A stretch of 6,344 nucleotides of DNA from Planctomycetota bacterium (GCA_023429275.1 JAEYWB010000049.1:1-6344), one strand, 5' to 3'. Counted from the stretch's first letter, positions 1 through 6,344 are shown. Notes: generated by a model not told the origin, from the sequence alone. Translations and numbers: made by a program.

Positions 1-1692
1 CCGGGGCTGTGCGACTGGAGGGAGGCGGGGAATCGGCTGTCCGCGGAGCTCGAGGAGAATCCGTTTCGGCGTCTGGGGGGTGAGACCACGGCGGAACTCG
101 ACCGAGAGGACTCCCCCCTGCGTCCCCTTCTTCTCGAAGTTCCATTGAGACAGCGCGGATTCGGGGGTCTCCGACACCGGTGCCACCTGCACGACTTCCC
201 AGGGCTCGGGGACCGGAACGTCGAGGCGGTAGGTTTCCCCGGCCGCCGACTGCAGCGACCAGACCTGCCAGACAACGGGGTTCTCGCTGCGAAGGTCCGC
301 CAGGACCCAGCAGTCCGTCGTCAGTCGCACCTCCGGCTCGGAGACCGCGATCTGCACGGCGGTGTCCCGCGATGTGGCATTGAAGACGTACGTCTCGCGG
401 ACGCCGTCCGCCGAGACGTCGGTCTGCTCCAGCCCGCGGACCTGAAGGTTCTGCAGCTCCATCGGGCGGTCGACCTGCAACGTGACCCCCTTGCGAAGGG
501 GAGGAACACCGCGGACCGAGAGCTCGGCGGCCGAGATCGCCTTCCCTCCCCAGCGGACCGCCTGGTTCGCACGGATCCGAAGCGAGACCCGGGTGTCTCC
601 TTCGAGCCTGGGGATATCGAGGCTCACGCGGTCGGTCGTCTCCCCTGGCTCCCGACGCGTGCGGATGGGGATCTCGCCGAGGAAGACGGAGGTCACCTGA
701 AGTTCACGTGGGACGTCGAGCTCGAGCGGAGAGGGGGGGCTCCCGAGGAGCTGCAGGTCGGTGACGGAGTCGAGCCCTCCTCCGCCTCGTGTGACGGAGA
801 AGACGGTGTCCGACTCGCAGGCGACGTGACCAGCCTGGGCGGCCCGAAGGCCGGGACGTTGGATCGTCAGCCGTGTCCTGCGCCGGTGGCCGAGATCGAT
901 CGTCCAGACGCGCGTCCCCTCGTCCTCCGTCGCTCCTCGCGGAGGAGCGGGAGGAGCAGCTGCCGGGGCCGCAGAGCTTTCGCCGGTGGCGCCTCGGGCG
1001 GCAGGACGCTGGGCCGCGGAGCTTTGGACTGGCGAATCGGCGGTGATCGACCAGGCGGCGGGGAGTGTGAGTCGGATCCGTGAGGCGAGCGCCGGCAGTC
1101 CTACGACGCGGAATTCGAGGGCGTCGAATACGACGCTCCCCCGGAGGCTCCACTGGCCGACAAGGCGCTTCTTCGGAGGAGCTGGCGCGACGAGGAGGCG
1201 ATCCTCGGGCCCGACTCCCCAGACAGCGGGCTCGTCGTCCCACTGAAGATTGGAGAGAGCGAGCTCCGTTCCGGTCAGATCGAGGACGCCCGGTCCGGTC
1301 CCCTGGGATCCCTTTCCCTCCTCTCCGGCTGGCCGTTCAGGGAGGGTGACCTCCCCCGTGAAGGTTCCGATGAGAGAATCGGCCGCGAGGGTGGCGTCGA
1401 GCGTCAGAGTCTCCAGGACCGGCACCGGGGCCGGGGCGGCGTCGTCGGGGCGCTCGAAATCCGTCAGAAACTCGCGGTACCCCTCTCGAGGGACCGGCTG
1501 CCAGGTTCCCGGCGGCCAGAGATCAGGCTGCGAGGCGGGGACCTCGAACTCTTCGATCACGGGCTTTCGTGGCGCCGTGCCGGGGACCTGGGCCAGGAGG
1601 GGCCATGCAATGAGCAGCGCGAGCGCGCAGAGCGTCAGGCGGCGAGGCCAACCGCTCGAAACTGCGCAACTCAACCGTCTCTCGCTTTCCAT
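1..1692 (-). CDS. Large secreted beta-rich protein, N-terminal 564 residues (cut by left edge)
   Basis: An open frame runs without a stop from ATG at 1692 to base 1, so the protein continues outside the window. An in-frame TGA lies 18 bases upstream of the ATG with no other start between, so this is the earliest possible start; AGGCGAG just upstream is a modest ribosome binding site. Residues 1-35 look like a signal peptide: a positive stretch ending PRRLT, then the hydrophobic core LCALALLIAWPLLA. No lipobox cysteine follows. After a Pro/Trp-rich segment (about 57-75), residues 92-215 look beta-rich. Residues about 221-258 form an Ala/Pro/Ser-rich linker, and 260-564 again read as beta strands (alternating hydrophobics, many Val/Leu/Thr, few Cys). 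This resembles the very large exported proteins of unknown function in Planctomycetales. I recognise no catalytic motif. The function is unknown; a cell-surface or periplasmic structural role is only inference. Confidence 0.88.
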   Translation of the reverse strand, partial: MESERRLSCAVSSGWPRRLTLCALALLIAWPLLAQVPGTAPRKPVIEEFEVPASQPDLWPPGTWQPVPREGYREFLTDFERPDDAAPAPVPVLETLTLDATLAADSLIGTFTGEVTLPERPAGEEGKGSQGTGPGVLDLTGTELALSNLQWDDEPAVWGVGPEDRLLVAPAPPKKRLVGQWSLRGSVVFDALEFRVVGLPALASRIRLTLPAAWSITADSPVQSSAAQRPAARGATGESSAAPAAAPPAPPRGATEDEGTRVWTIDLGHRRRTRLTIQRPGLRAAQAGHVACESDTVFSVTRGGGGLDSVTDLQLLGSPPSPLELDVPRELQVTSVFLGEIPIRTRREPGETTDRVSLDIPRLEGDTRVSLRIRANQAVRWGGKAISAAELSVRGVPPLRKGVTLQVDRPMELQNLQVRGLEQTDVSADGVRETYVFNATSRDTAVQIAVSEPEVRLTTDCWVLADLRSENPVVWQVWSLQSAAGETYRLDVPVPEPWEVVQVAPVSETPESALSQWNFEKKGTQGGVLSVEFRRGLTPQTPKRILLELRGQPIPRLPPVAQPR

Positions 1693-1951
1693 GCACTCGC
1701 CTGAAGGTCACAGCGACAGAAGCGTCGCCTGAAATGTTCCCGTCAGAGTATTGTCGACGCCCGCGGGAATGATGGGAAGCCGAAAGGCGGGCTCCGGCCG
1801 TTCGCAACGGCAAACCGCGGACGGGCCTCTCAGGCGACGCTGGAGTAAATCCGCGCGACCGGCCATCGAGCGCGATCATCCGGTGGCCTTCCGGAGAATC
1901 CCTCGAATCGGCACGGGGCGGCCCAGGCTGGCCTTCGGCGACAGCGCCGTC
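1693..1951 (-). promoter_or_regulatory. Leader region of the large secreted protein gene
   Basis: These 259 bases separate the stop of the VOC gene from the start of the secreted protein gene, both on the minus strand. I find no convincing gene here: the frames open across it overlap the real genes and have unnatural composition. Just past the VOC stop is a 5-bp hairpin (CGGCG, loop CTGT, CGCCG on the minus strand) without a T-run, too weak to call a terminator. Further on, GCCCGC and GCGGGC form a 6-bp inverted pair with a loop of about 22 bases. The main structure is the three-copy repeat described separately. I could not pick a -10/-35 pair with confidence. Confidence 0.5.
1697..1841 (-). 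repeat. Three-copy TCAGGCGA motif, one copy inverted, upstream of the secreted protein gene
   Basis: On the plus strand, AGCGTCGCCTGA at 1721-1732 is the exact reverse complement of TCAGGCGACGCT at 1830-1841, giving a perfect 12-bp inverted repeat with a 97-base gap. The match extends to 14 of 15 when one mismatch is allowed. TCGCCTGAA at 1725-1733 recurs as a direct copy at 1697-1705, 28 bases away. The copy nearest the gene includes the AGGCGAG that is the only plausible ribosome binding site before the ATG at 1692. Such an arrangement can serve as binding sites for a regulator or as alternative RNA pairing arms; which one, if either, is unknown. Confidence 0.6.
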
Positions 1952-2338
1952 CTATCGATCAACCGACGAGTGGAGGGCGATCCGGTTTCCTTCGCTGTCG
2001 AGGGCCAGGGCCCGGAAACCATGTGGTCCGATCGAATGGACCTGCTCGGTCACCATGCCTCCATGCCTCTCGATTTGTGCGACGGCGTCGCGGATCCGCC
2101 CCTCGGCATTGAAGTAGACGAGAATCCCGGTCTTGGTGCCGATCTGGTCGGCATGCGGGACGAGACATCCGCCGTTTCCGTCCTGGTGGTCGAGCACGGC
2201 GAACTGGTAGCCGTTGAACTCCTGCTTTTCGACCTGGTTGGCCAGGACGGCGGCATAAAACCGTGTTGCCCGGTCGAGGTCGGCCACCGGGATATCGACC
2301 CACACCACGCGGTTTTTCTCAGAGTTGAAGTTGCTCAC
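1952..2338 (-). CDS. VOC family protein (glyoxalase/bleomycin-resistance fold), 128 aa
   Basis: This is a small cytosolic single-domain protein of the vicinal oxygen chelate superfamily, most like the group annotated as predicted enzymes related to lactoylglutathione lyase (COG3324 type). The N-terminal half carries the typical opening WVDIPVADLDRATRFYAAVL (residues 13-32). The second half has GILVYFN (71-77), a helix RIRDAVAQIERHGG, and the closing strand around DSEGNRIALHS (114-124). A length near 130 is normal for the group. The start is GTG at 2338, placed by GGGAG five bases upstream and by the family's N-terminal spacing; the open frame continues 164 codons further but that part has no family resemblance. 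Metal ligands usual in glyoxalase I are not evident: Trp13 sits where the first-strand ligand is expected and Ala121 where the terminal Glu is expected. The substrate is unknown. No clear functional link to either neighbour. Confidence 0.9.
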   Translation of the reverse strand: MSNFNSEKNRVVWVDIPVADLDRATRFYAAVLANQVEKQEFNGYQFAVLDHQDGNGGCLVPHADQIGTKTGILVYFNAEGRIRDAVAQIERHGGMVTEQVHSIGPHGFRALALDSEGNRIALHSSVDR

Positions 2339-2343
2339 GGCGG

Positions 2344-2348
2344 CTCCC
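2344..2348 (-). promoter_or_regulatory. Ribosome binding site of the VOC gene
   Basis: GGGAG on the minus strand lies five bases before GTG at 2338. It decides the start, because the reading frame stays open far upstream and no ATG gives a family-like N terminus. Confidence 0.65.
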
Positions 2349-2622
2349 GGACTCAATGAGGCGAAACGATGGGAGAGACAGGAAGGGGGATGGCCATTCG
2401 AACACGGCGGATCCTGAACCGTCAACAAGCGGCGGTGGGAATTCGTGCGGTCGGGAGGTCGTTTTCGAGGTCCCTCCGGGCGACTTGAGGCAATTCCTGG
2501 CCGAGCCCTCGGAACACTCCTGAACCCGTGGCCGACGAAGGTGCGACCGGCAGAATCGCGGCGGACGTGGCCGACATCGCCGGGAATCTGCCCCCTCTTG
2601 CGCATTTGCCCTGTCCAGAATG

Positions 2623-2679
2623 CCCTGCCGGCTGTAGACTTCCGCCAACACCCATGGATGCCGGGATCGCCCGGCAGGG
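2623..2679. repeat. 9-bp perfect inverted repeat in the intergenic region
   Basis: CCCTGCCGG at 2623-2631 is exactly complementary to CCGGCAGGG at 2671-2679, with a 39-base loop between. A G-T wobble extends the pair by one base outward. No T-run follows on either strand, so it is not a typical terminator. It could be part of a structured RNA or chance in GC-rich DNA. Confidence 0.4.
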
Positions 2680-3108
2680 TTGTATTTGCACGTGCTTGCT
2701 CGTTTTGGCATCCCCCGCTCGTGGGAATGTGTGGCCCGTGTCCTCCGAGACCGTGTTCGATTTCATTCGAAACGCTCTCCACACCAGGACCGGTCGCCTT
2801 CAAGACTTCTTGCCAACGCAAACGCAACACGGTGTGGTTTCTGCGTGACGATTCGCCTCATGATCCGGACCAGGGATCTGCGGTCAATCGGTGATCGGGA
2901 GCAGCCTTCAGGGCCTACGGCCTTGGGTGGTATGGCATTCCGCAACATGCACCGGCCGCACACTCGCGGGTGATCCAGTTCAGATTCCAGGACCGTGTGG
3001 TCCGGAGGACTGGGCGTTCTTCTTCGTGCGTAGGCGGTCGCCTTGAGCGGCCTGGCCCGTCATGCAGGGAGGACCCGTTTGATTTCCGTTTCCGATTGAG
3101 AGTTCGAG

Positions 3109-4620
3109 TTGAAGACCGTTGAGACCGTGACGTTTGCAGAGCTTCCCCTCCACCAGGACATCCAGAAGGTCCTGACCGAAGAAGGCTACACCTCTCCCAC
3201 CCCGATTCAGGCCCAGGCGATCCCGCCGATTGCCGAAGGTCGGGACGTGCTCGGCACCGCGCAGACCGGTACCGGCAAGACCGCCGCGTTCGCCCTGCCG
3301 ATCCTGAGCCAGATCCACGAAGAGCGCCGCAGCACGCAGCCGCACGCTCCGATGGTGCTGATTCTCTCTCCGACCCGCGAGCTCGCCTCGCAGATCGGCG
3401 AAAGCCTCCAGACCTACGGCCGCTACACCTATGTCCGCACCGCCGTCATCTTCGGCGGCGTCGGACAGGGACCGCAGGTCCACGCCCTCCGCCGCGGCGT
3501 GCATGTCCTCGTCGCCACTCCGGGCCGCCTGCAGGACCTGATGAGCCAGGGACATGTCCGGCTCGACAAGGTCGAGGTCCTGATCCTCGACGAGGCGGAC
3601 CAGATGTGCGACATGGGCTTTCTGCCCGACCTCAAGCGGATTACGGCGAAGCTTCCGGAAGACCGGCAGTCGCTGTTCTTCTCGGCCACGATGCCGCCGG
3701 CCGTTGCCGATTTCGCCCACTCGCTCCTGGCCGATCCCGTGCGGATCAGCGTCGCCCCGCAGTCGACGCCGACCGAACGCGTCGAGCAGCGGGTCCTGAT
3801 GATGCCCAACAGCGCCAAGCGTGAGACCCTCGAGCGGATGCTCGAAGACAACAATCTCTCGCAGGTTCTGGTCTTCGTCCGGACGAAGCGGCGGGCCGAA
3901 ATCGTCGCCAAGCAGCTCAGCCAGGCTGACGTGACGGTCGACGCGATCCACGGCGACAAGACGCAGAGCATGCGGACGCGGGCCCTGCTCGCCTTCCGCA
4001 CGAACCGCATCCGGGTCCTCGTGGCGACCGACGTTGCCGCCCGCGGCCTCGACATCGATGGAATCTCGCACGTCATCAACTACGACATGCCGGTCGACCC
4101 CGAGAGCTACGTTCACCGCATCGGCCGGACGGGCCGCGCGGGAAGCGACGGCATCGCGGTCACCTTCTGCACGCCGGAGGACCACGCCGATCTGCGGCTG
4201 ATTGAACGGACGATCAAGCTGACGATCGAGAAGAAGGCGATCGCCGGAGCGGTCCTGCCGACCCCTGAAGCGGAACGCCTCGCTCGCGGTCCTTCGAACG
4301 ACGGAAACCGTCGCGGCCCGCGCCATCAGGGCGGTGGCCGGCCCCGTCGCCCGCAGCCGCAGCGACCGCAGGGCGAACACCGCCCGGCAAGCCGCAGCGG
4401 CGAAGGCCGTCCGGCACACAGCCGGGGCGGAGAGAACCGGGGCGGTGACAACCGTCGATTCGAGAACCGCCAGGGATCGGGTGGCCGCAGCCACGACAAC
4501 CGCCAGGGCGAAGGCCGTCCGTCCGGCGAGCGGCGTTTCGAACGCCAGCAGGGTGAACGTCCCGCTCAGGCTGGTCCCCGCCGCCGTCGCCGTCCGGCAC
4601 CGTCGGGGGCAGGCCGGTAA
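3109..4620 (+). CDS. DEAD-box ATP-dependent RNA helicase, RhlE type, 503 aa
   Basis: This enzyme uses ATP to unwind or remodel RNA duplexes in the cytoplasm, typically in ribosome assembly, RNA decay or cold adaptation. All the core motifs are present in order: Q motif TPIQ (31-34), motif I AQTGTGKT (51-58), Ia PTRELA (88-93), Ib TPGR (137-140), II DEAD (161-164), III SAT (192-194), IV VLVFVRTK (253-260), V ARGLDI (311-316) and VI HRIGRTGRAG (336-345). From about residue 393 to 503 the tail is rich in Arg, Gly, Asn and Gln with repeated units such as RRFENRQG and RRFERQQG, typical of low-complexity RNA-binding tails. After motif II the sequence reads DQMCDMGF rather than the usual DRMLDMGF. 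No ATG fits; TTG at 3109 follows GAGAG by six bases and an in-frame TGA at 3097-3099 blocks anything further upstream. GTG at 3127 is the alternative start. The gene stands alone, convergent with the next gene. A symbol such as rhlE is not assigned because several paralogues are usual. Confidence 0.95.
   Translation: MKTVETVTFAELPLHQDIQKVLTEEGYTSPTPIQAQAIPPIAEGRDVLGTAQTGTGKTAAFALPILSQIHEERRSTQPHAPMVLILSPTRELASQIGESLQTYGRYTYVRTAVIFGGVGQGPQVHALRRGVHVLVATPGRLQDLMSQGHVRLDKVEVLILDEADQMCDMGFLPDLKRITAKLPEDRQSLFFSATMPPAVADFAHSLLADPVRISVAPQSTPTERVEQRVLMMPNSAKRETLERMLEDNNLSQVLVFVRTKRRAEIVAKQLSQADVTVDAIHGDKTQSMRTRALLAFRTNRIRVLVATDVAARGLDIDGISHVINYDMPVDPESYVHRIGRTGRAGSDGIAVTFCTPEDHADLRLIERTIKLTIEKKAIAGAVLPTPEAERLARGPSNDGNRRGPRHQGGGRPRRPQPQRPQGEHRPASRSGEGRPAHSRGGENRGGDNRRFENRQGSGGRSHDNRQGEGRPSGERRFERQQGERPAQAGPRRRRRPAPSGAGR
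4399..4521 (+). repeat. Internal repeat in the helicase tail
   Basis: GGCGAAGGCCGTCCG occurs exactly at 4399-4413 and 4507-4521, 108 bases (36 codons) apart and in the same frame, encoding GEGRP both times. Together with the related RRFENRQG and RRFERQQG units it shows that the Arg/Gly-rich tail was probably built partly by duplication of short segments. Confidence 0.6.
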
Positions 4621-4665
4621 TCGTCCGATTTGAGTTCAGAACTGTGACTGCAGTTCGCGAACAAT

Positions 4666-4699
4666 ACAGCCGCGGAAGTGCGAAAGCCTCCGCGGCTGT
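4666..4699. terminator. Hairpin between convergent genes, probable bidirectional terminator
   Basis: ACAGCCGCGGA at 4666-4676 pairs perfectly with TCCGCGGCTGT at 4689-4699, giving an 11-bp GC-rich stem with a 12-base loop. It starts 45 bases after the helicase stop and 48 bases beyond the stop of the opposing gene. The following plus-strand bases TTGTCGTTTC are only moderately T-rich, and the minus-strand side (ATTGTTCG) is similar, so termination may be partial or assisted. Confidence 0.75.
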
Positions 4700-4747
4700 T
4701 GTCGTTTCAAGGGCTTCGATCTTTCGCCGCCCACTGAACCGGTCGCT

Positions 4748-5593
4748 TCAGGGAGTCGGACTCTCGGTTGAGAGGGTCTCCGCGACCTCTCTCAGGGCGT
4801 CGTACTGCTGCCGGCGCCGCCGTTGTGACCAGACATAGAGAGCGCCCACGGGGACAGCGATGGAGATCAGCCACTCGGACTTGAAGACGGACGTACTGGC
4901 CGCAGCGGACCCCGCCAGGATCTGGAAGGGCCAGAACAGGATTGTGCCGCTGTCCCAGTCGAGGGTCAGTCCTCCGAGCCCGACGAGCGACAGGAGAGCC
5001 CGGAGGATGCCCCCTTCCGGATTCGAACGCCTCAGGCAGAGCGCGCACTCTCGAACGGAGAAGCCGAACACGAAGGCTGCCCCCGCCGCGAACGCCAGCC
5101 TGGTCAGGCGCAGCTTCCAGACGGATTCTTTCGGCATCGCCTCGGCCTGCGGTGCATCCGGCGCGGCCGGACGCGTGACCCGAATGTCATCGAGCGTCAA
5201 TGCTCCCACCGGGCCCACGACTTTCATCGTGACGTTGAGCGGCCGAGCCTGCTCGTACGTGCATTTCAGCAGGACCGTCGTTGTCCGTTTGCCGCCACTG
5301 TCTGAACTCGTGACGACCTTGTCTGCGGCGATGGATTGGGGAGTCTCCGCGGGAAAGAGTTCCGCCATCTCTTCCACAATGACCTGCGGGTCGTAACTGG
5401 CAAAAGCCTCGCCGAGCGTTCCCCGAAGCGCCGGCCAGTTGCCGGTCGAAAGCGAAACGACGGCGGACCGGGCGAACTCCACTTCCACCTGCGGCGGGCG
5501 AGGACCGAATCCCCAGACCACCGCCGTCAGCACAAGACCGACCAGCAGGAGCCAGGGGCCGCGGCGGTCTGTCGGGTTCTGCGGACTGGTCAT
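4748..5593 (-). CDS. Multi-spanning membrane protein of unknown function, 281 aa
   Basis: I do not recognise a named family. Residues 13-30 (WLLLVGLVLTAVVWGF core) form one membrane segment. A soluble part of about 125 residues follows (31-157), probably outside the cytoplasm, with a helix-rich start (VEVEFARSAVVSLSTGNW) and later beta strands (KRTTTVLLKCTY, VTMKVVGPVGALTLDDIRV). The C-terminal half has four hydrophobic stretches, about 163-180, 196-212, 217-233 and 241-256, ending in a basic cluster SQRRRRQQ and a short polar tail. A Cys pair, CALC (183-186), lies just after the second segment. The start is ATG at 5593, because AGGAG sits five bases upstream; GTG at 5614 in the same frame is the alternative and would add seven residues. 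It lies 60 bases after the glycosyltransferase gene on the same strand, so the two may share a transcript. Whether the functions are linked is not known. Confidence 0.85.
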   Translation of the reverse strand: MTSPQNPTDRRGPWLLLVGLVLTAVVWGFGPRPPQVEVEFARSAVVSLSTGNWPALRGTLGEAFASYDPQVIVEEMAELFPAETPQSIAADKVVTSSDSGGKRTTTVLLKCTYEQARPLNVTMKVVGPVGALTLDDIRVTRPAAPDAPQAEAMPKESVWKLRLTRLAFAAGAAFVFGFSVRECALCLRRSNPEGGILRALLSLVGLGGLTLDWDSGTILFWPFQILAGSAAASTSVFKSEWLISIAVPVGALYVWSQRRRRQQYDALREVAETLSTESPTP

Positions 5594-5598
5594 GGCAA

Positions 5599-5603
5599 CT
5601 CCT
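5599..5603 (-). promoter_or_regulatory. Ribosome binding site of the membrane protein gene
   Basis: AGGAG on the minus strand lies five bases before ATG at 5593. It favours that start over the in-frame GTG at 5614, which has no purine-rich element at the right distance. Confidence 0.75.
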
Positions 5604-5652
5604 GACCGCGGCACCGCGAACGCTTCCGGCTTTCCGCCTCACCGTGGAGCGA

Positions 5653-6344
5653 TCACGGCGTCAGCGGAGAAGCCGTCTTCTTCTCGAAGATCCTGAACCG
5701 CCCCAGCCGCAGCTTCTGCAGCCAGAACTGAGCCAGGACCCACAGCGTCGTGAAGCCGTACTTGATGCACCGCCGGAAGTTGATGCTCGAGGCTTCGTCG
5801 AAGTATCTCACCGGAACCGGGATGTCTCCCAGCTTGAAGTTGAAGTAGACCGCCTGAGCGAGGAACTGGCTGTCGAAGGCGAAGTCATCGGTGTTGTTCT
5901 GCCACGGGATCCGCTCGAGGACCTCCCGGCGATAGGCCCGGAAACCGCTATGGAAGTCGCCGAGGTTCTGGCCGAGAGCGAGGTTCTCGGTCAGCGTGAG
6001 GAGCCGGTTGGCGACGTACTTCCAGAGGGGCATCCCTCCCTGGAGTGCCTCCCAGCGGGTCCGGATGCGGGAGCCGAGGACGACGTCGCAGGTCCCCAGC
6101 CGCTTGACGTCGACGGCGATTCCGATCGCCCGCGAGTCGTACTGGTAATCGGGGTGGATCATGACGACGTAATCCGCCCCGCACTCGAGCGCGGTGCGGT
6201 AGCAGGTCTTCTGGTTCCCCCCGTAGCCCGTGTTCTTCTCGTGGGTGATCACCGTGAGGCCGAGTTCCTTCGCGACGGCGACGGTGTTATCGCGGCTGCA
6301 GTCGTCGACCACGATCACTTCGTCGACGATGCCGGGGGGAAAGT
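5653..6344 (-). CDS. Family 2 glycosyltransferase, DPM/DPG-synthase-like, C-terminal 229 residues (cut by right edge)
   Basis: This enzyme should transfer a sugar from an activated donor to a lipid carrier or glycan on the cytoplasmic face of the membrane. The start lies beyond the right edge; the frame is open to the last base, and GTG at 6316-6318 is inside the first domain, not a start. Numbering from the first complete codon, [10 protein letters not shown] (11-20) is the nucleotide-binding strand of the GT-A fold. [13 protein letters not shown] (40-52) follows, then MIHPDYQYD (61-69) at the site of the metal-binding [10 protein letters not shown] (87-93), [14 protein letters not shown] (129-142), and FDSQFLAQA (156-164) near the catalytic region. 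The end has a hydrophobic helix ([13 protein letters not shown]) but no full membrane anchor, unlike longer DPM-type enzymes. About 20-30 residues are probably missing. Donor and acceptor cannot be told from the sequence. It is followed by the unknown membrane protein gene. Confidence 0.93.
   Translation of the reverse strand, partial: FPPGIVDEVIVVDDCSRDNTVAVAKELGLTVITHEKNTGYGGNQKTCYRTALECGADYVVMIHPDYQYDSRAIGIAVDVKRLGTCDVVLGSRIRTRWEALQGGMPLWKYVANRLLTLTENLALGQNLGDFHSGFRAYRREVLERIPWQNNTDDFAFDSQFLAQAVYFNFKLGDIPVPVRYFDEASSINFRRCIKYGFTTLWVLAQFWLQKLRLGRFRIFEKKTASPLTP

Larger units (their letters stand above)
2339..3108. other. 770-base intergenic region between divergent genes, no convincing gene
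   Basis: The region lies between the VOC gene (leftward) and the helicase gene (rightward), so it should hold both promoters. Several open frames of 66-149 codons cross it on both strands, but they overlap one another, are rich in Arg, Pro, Ser and Cys, and show no domain I recognise; they look like chance openings in GC-rich DNA. I see no tRNA (no T-loop with a matching acceptor stem) and no transposase signature. Small structures present are a 9-bp inverted repeat at 2623-2679 (listed separately), CCACACC with GGTGTGG about 45 bases apart near 2779-2837, and GTGGCCGAC repeated directly at 2528 and 2567. A long helicase leader, a structured RNA or the decayed remains of a gene are all possible. 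No -10/-35 pair is good enough to call. Confidence 0.5.

Noticed and set aside
145..1083. Open frame of 312 codons on the plus strand
   Set aside because: It lies opposite the large secreted protein gene, has no recognisable domain and begins and ends without any gene-like context.
1523..1879. Open frame of 118 codons on the minus strand across the leader
   Set aside because: It overlaps the signal-peptide-coding start of the large gene in another frame, is Arg/Pro-rich and has no domain or good ribosome binding site.
1751..2359. Open frame of 202 codons on the plus strand
   Set aside because: Most of it is antisense to the VOC gene, whose product is clearly recognisable.
2451..2480. Possible T-arm of a tRNA around GTTTTCGAGGTCC
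   Set aside because: The stem does not pair as a 5-bp T-arm and no acceptor, D or anticodon arms are found nearby.
2339..2830. 164-codon N-terminal extension of the VOC protein
   Set aside because: The upstream part is in frame but has no family resemblance, and GTG at 2338 has a ribosome binding site at the right distance and matches the family's usual N terminus.
2445..2894. Open frames of 106-149 codons in the intergenic region
   Set aside because: They overlap each other in different frames, are rich in Pro, Arg, Ser and Cys, and show no domain or start signal that sets one apart.
2980..4494. Open frame of 504 codons on the minus strand opposite the helicase
   Set aside because: The plus-strand frame has every DEAD-box motif. 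The opposite frame has Arg, Asp and Gly-rich composition with no domain and arises from the strong codon bias of the helicase gene.

Overview
The window (6344 bases, GC-rich) is most likely from a planctomycete chromosome. This rests on recognition of protein style, not on a search. It holds a very large secreted beta-rich protein of the kind common in Planctomycetales. It also holds a glycosyltransferase 2 and a VOC protein that resemble planctomycete versions, and it uses GTG and TTG starts. No mobile element, CRISPR array, tRNA or rRNA was found.

Layout from left to right. Positions 1-1692 (minus) are the first 564 codons of a large exported protein that runs off the left edge. Positions 1693-1951 are its leader, with a striking set of three copies of one short motif (TCAGGCGA on the minus strand, one of them inverted). 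Positions 1952-2338 (minus) encode a small VOC (glyoxalase-fold) protein. Positions 2339-3108 are a 770-base gap between divergent genes with no convincing gene. Positions 3109-4620 (plus) encode a RhlE-type DEAD-box RNA helicase with an Arg/Gly-rich tail. A strong hairpin at 4666-4699 separates it from the convergent gene that follows. Positions 4748-5593 (minus) encode a multi-spanning membrane protein that I do not recognise. Positions 5653-6344 (minus) are the C-terminal 229 residues of a family 2 glycosyltransferase cut by the right edge.

Functional links are few. The glycosyltransferase and the unknown membrane protein are in tandem with a 60-base gap and a good ribosome binding site, so they may be co-transcribed. 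The helicase stands alone with a long upstream region. The VOC gene lies upstream of the large secreted protein in the same direction, but the 259-base gap with its own repeats suggests separate control. I see no clear multi-gene novel system. The best candidate for something undescribed is the repeat arrangement at 1697-1841, which could form two mutually exclusive RNA pairings, one covering the likely ribosome binding site of the secreted protein gene.
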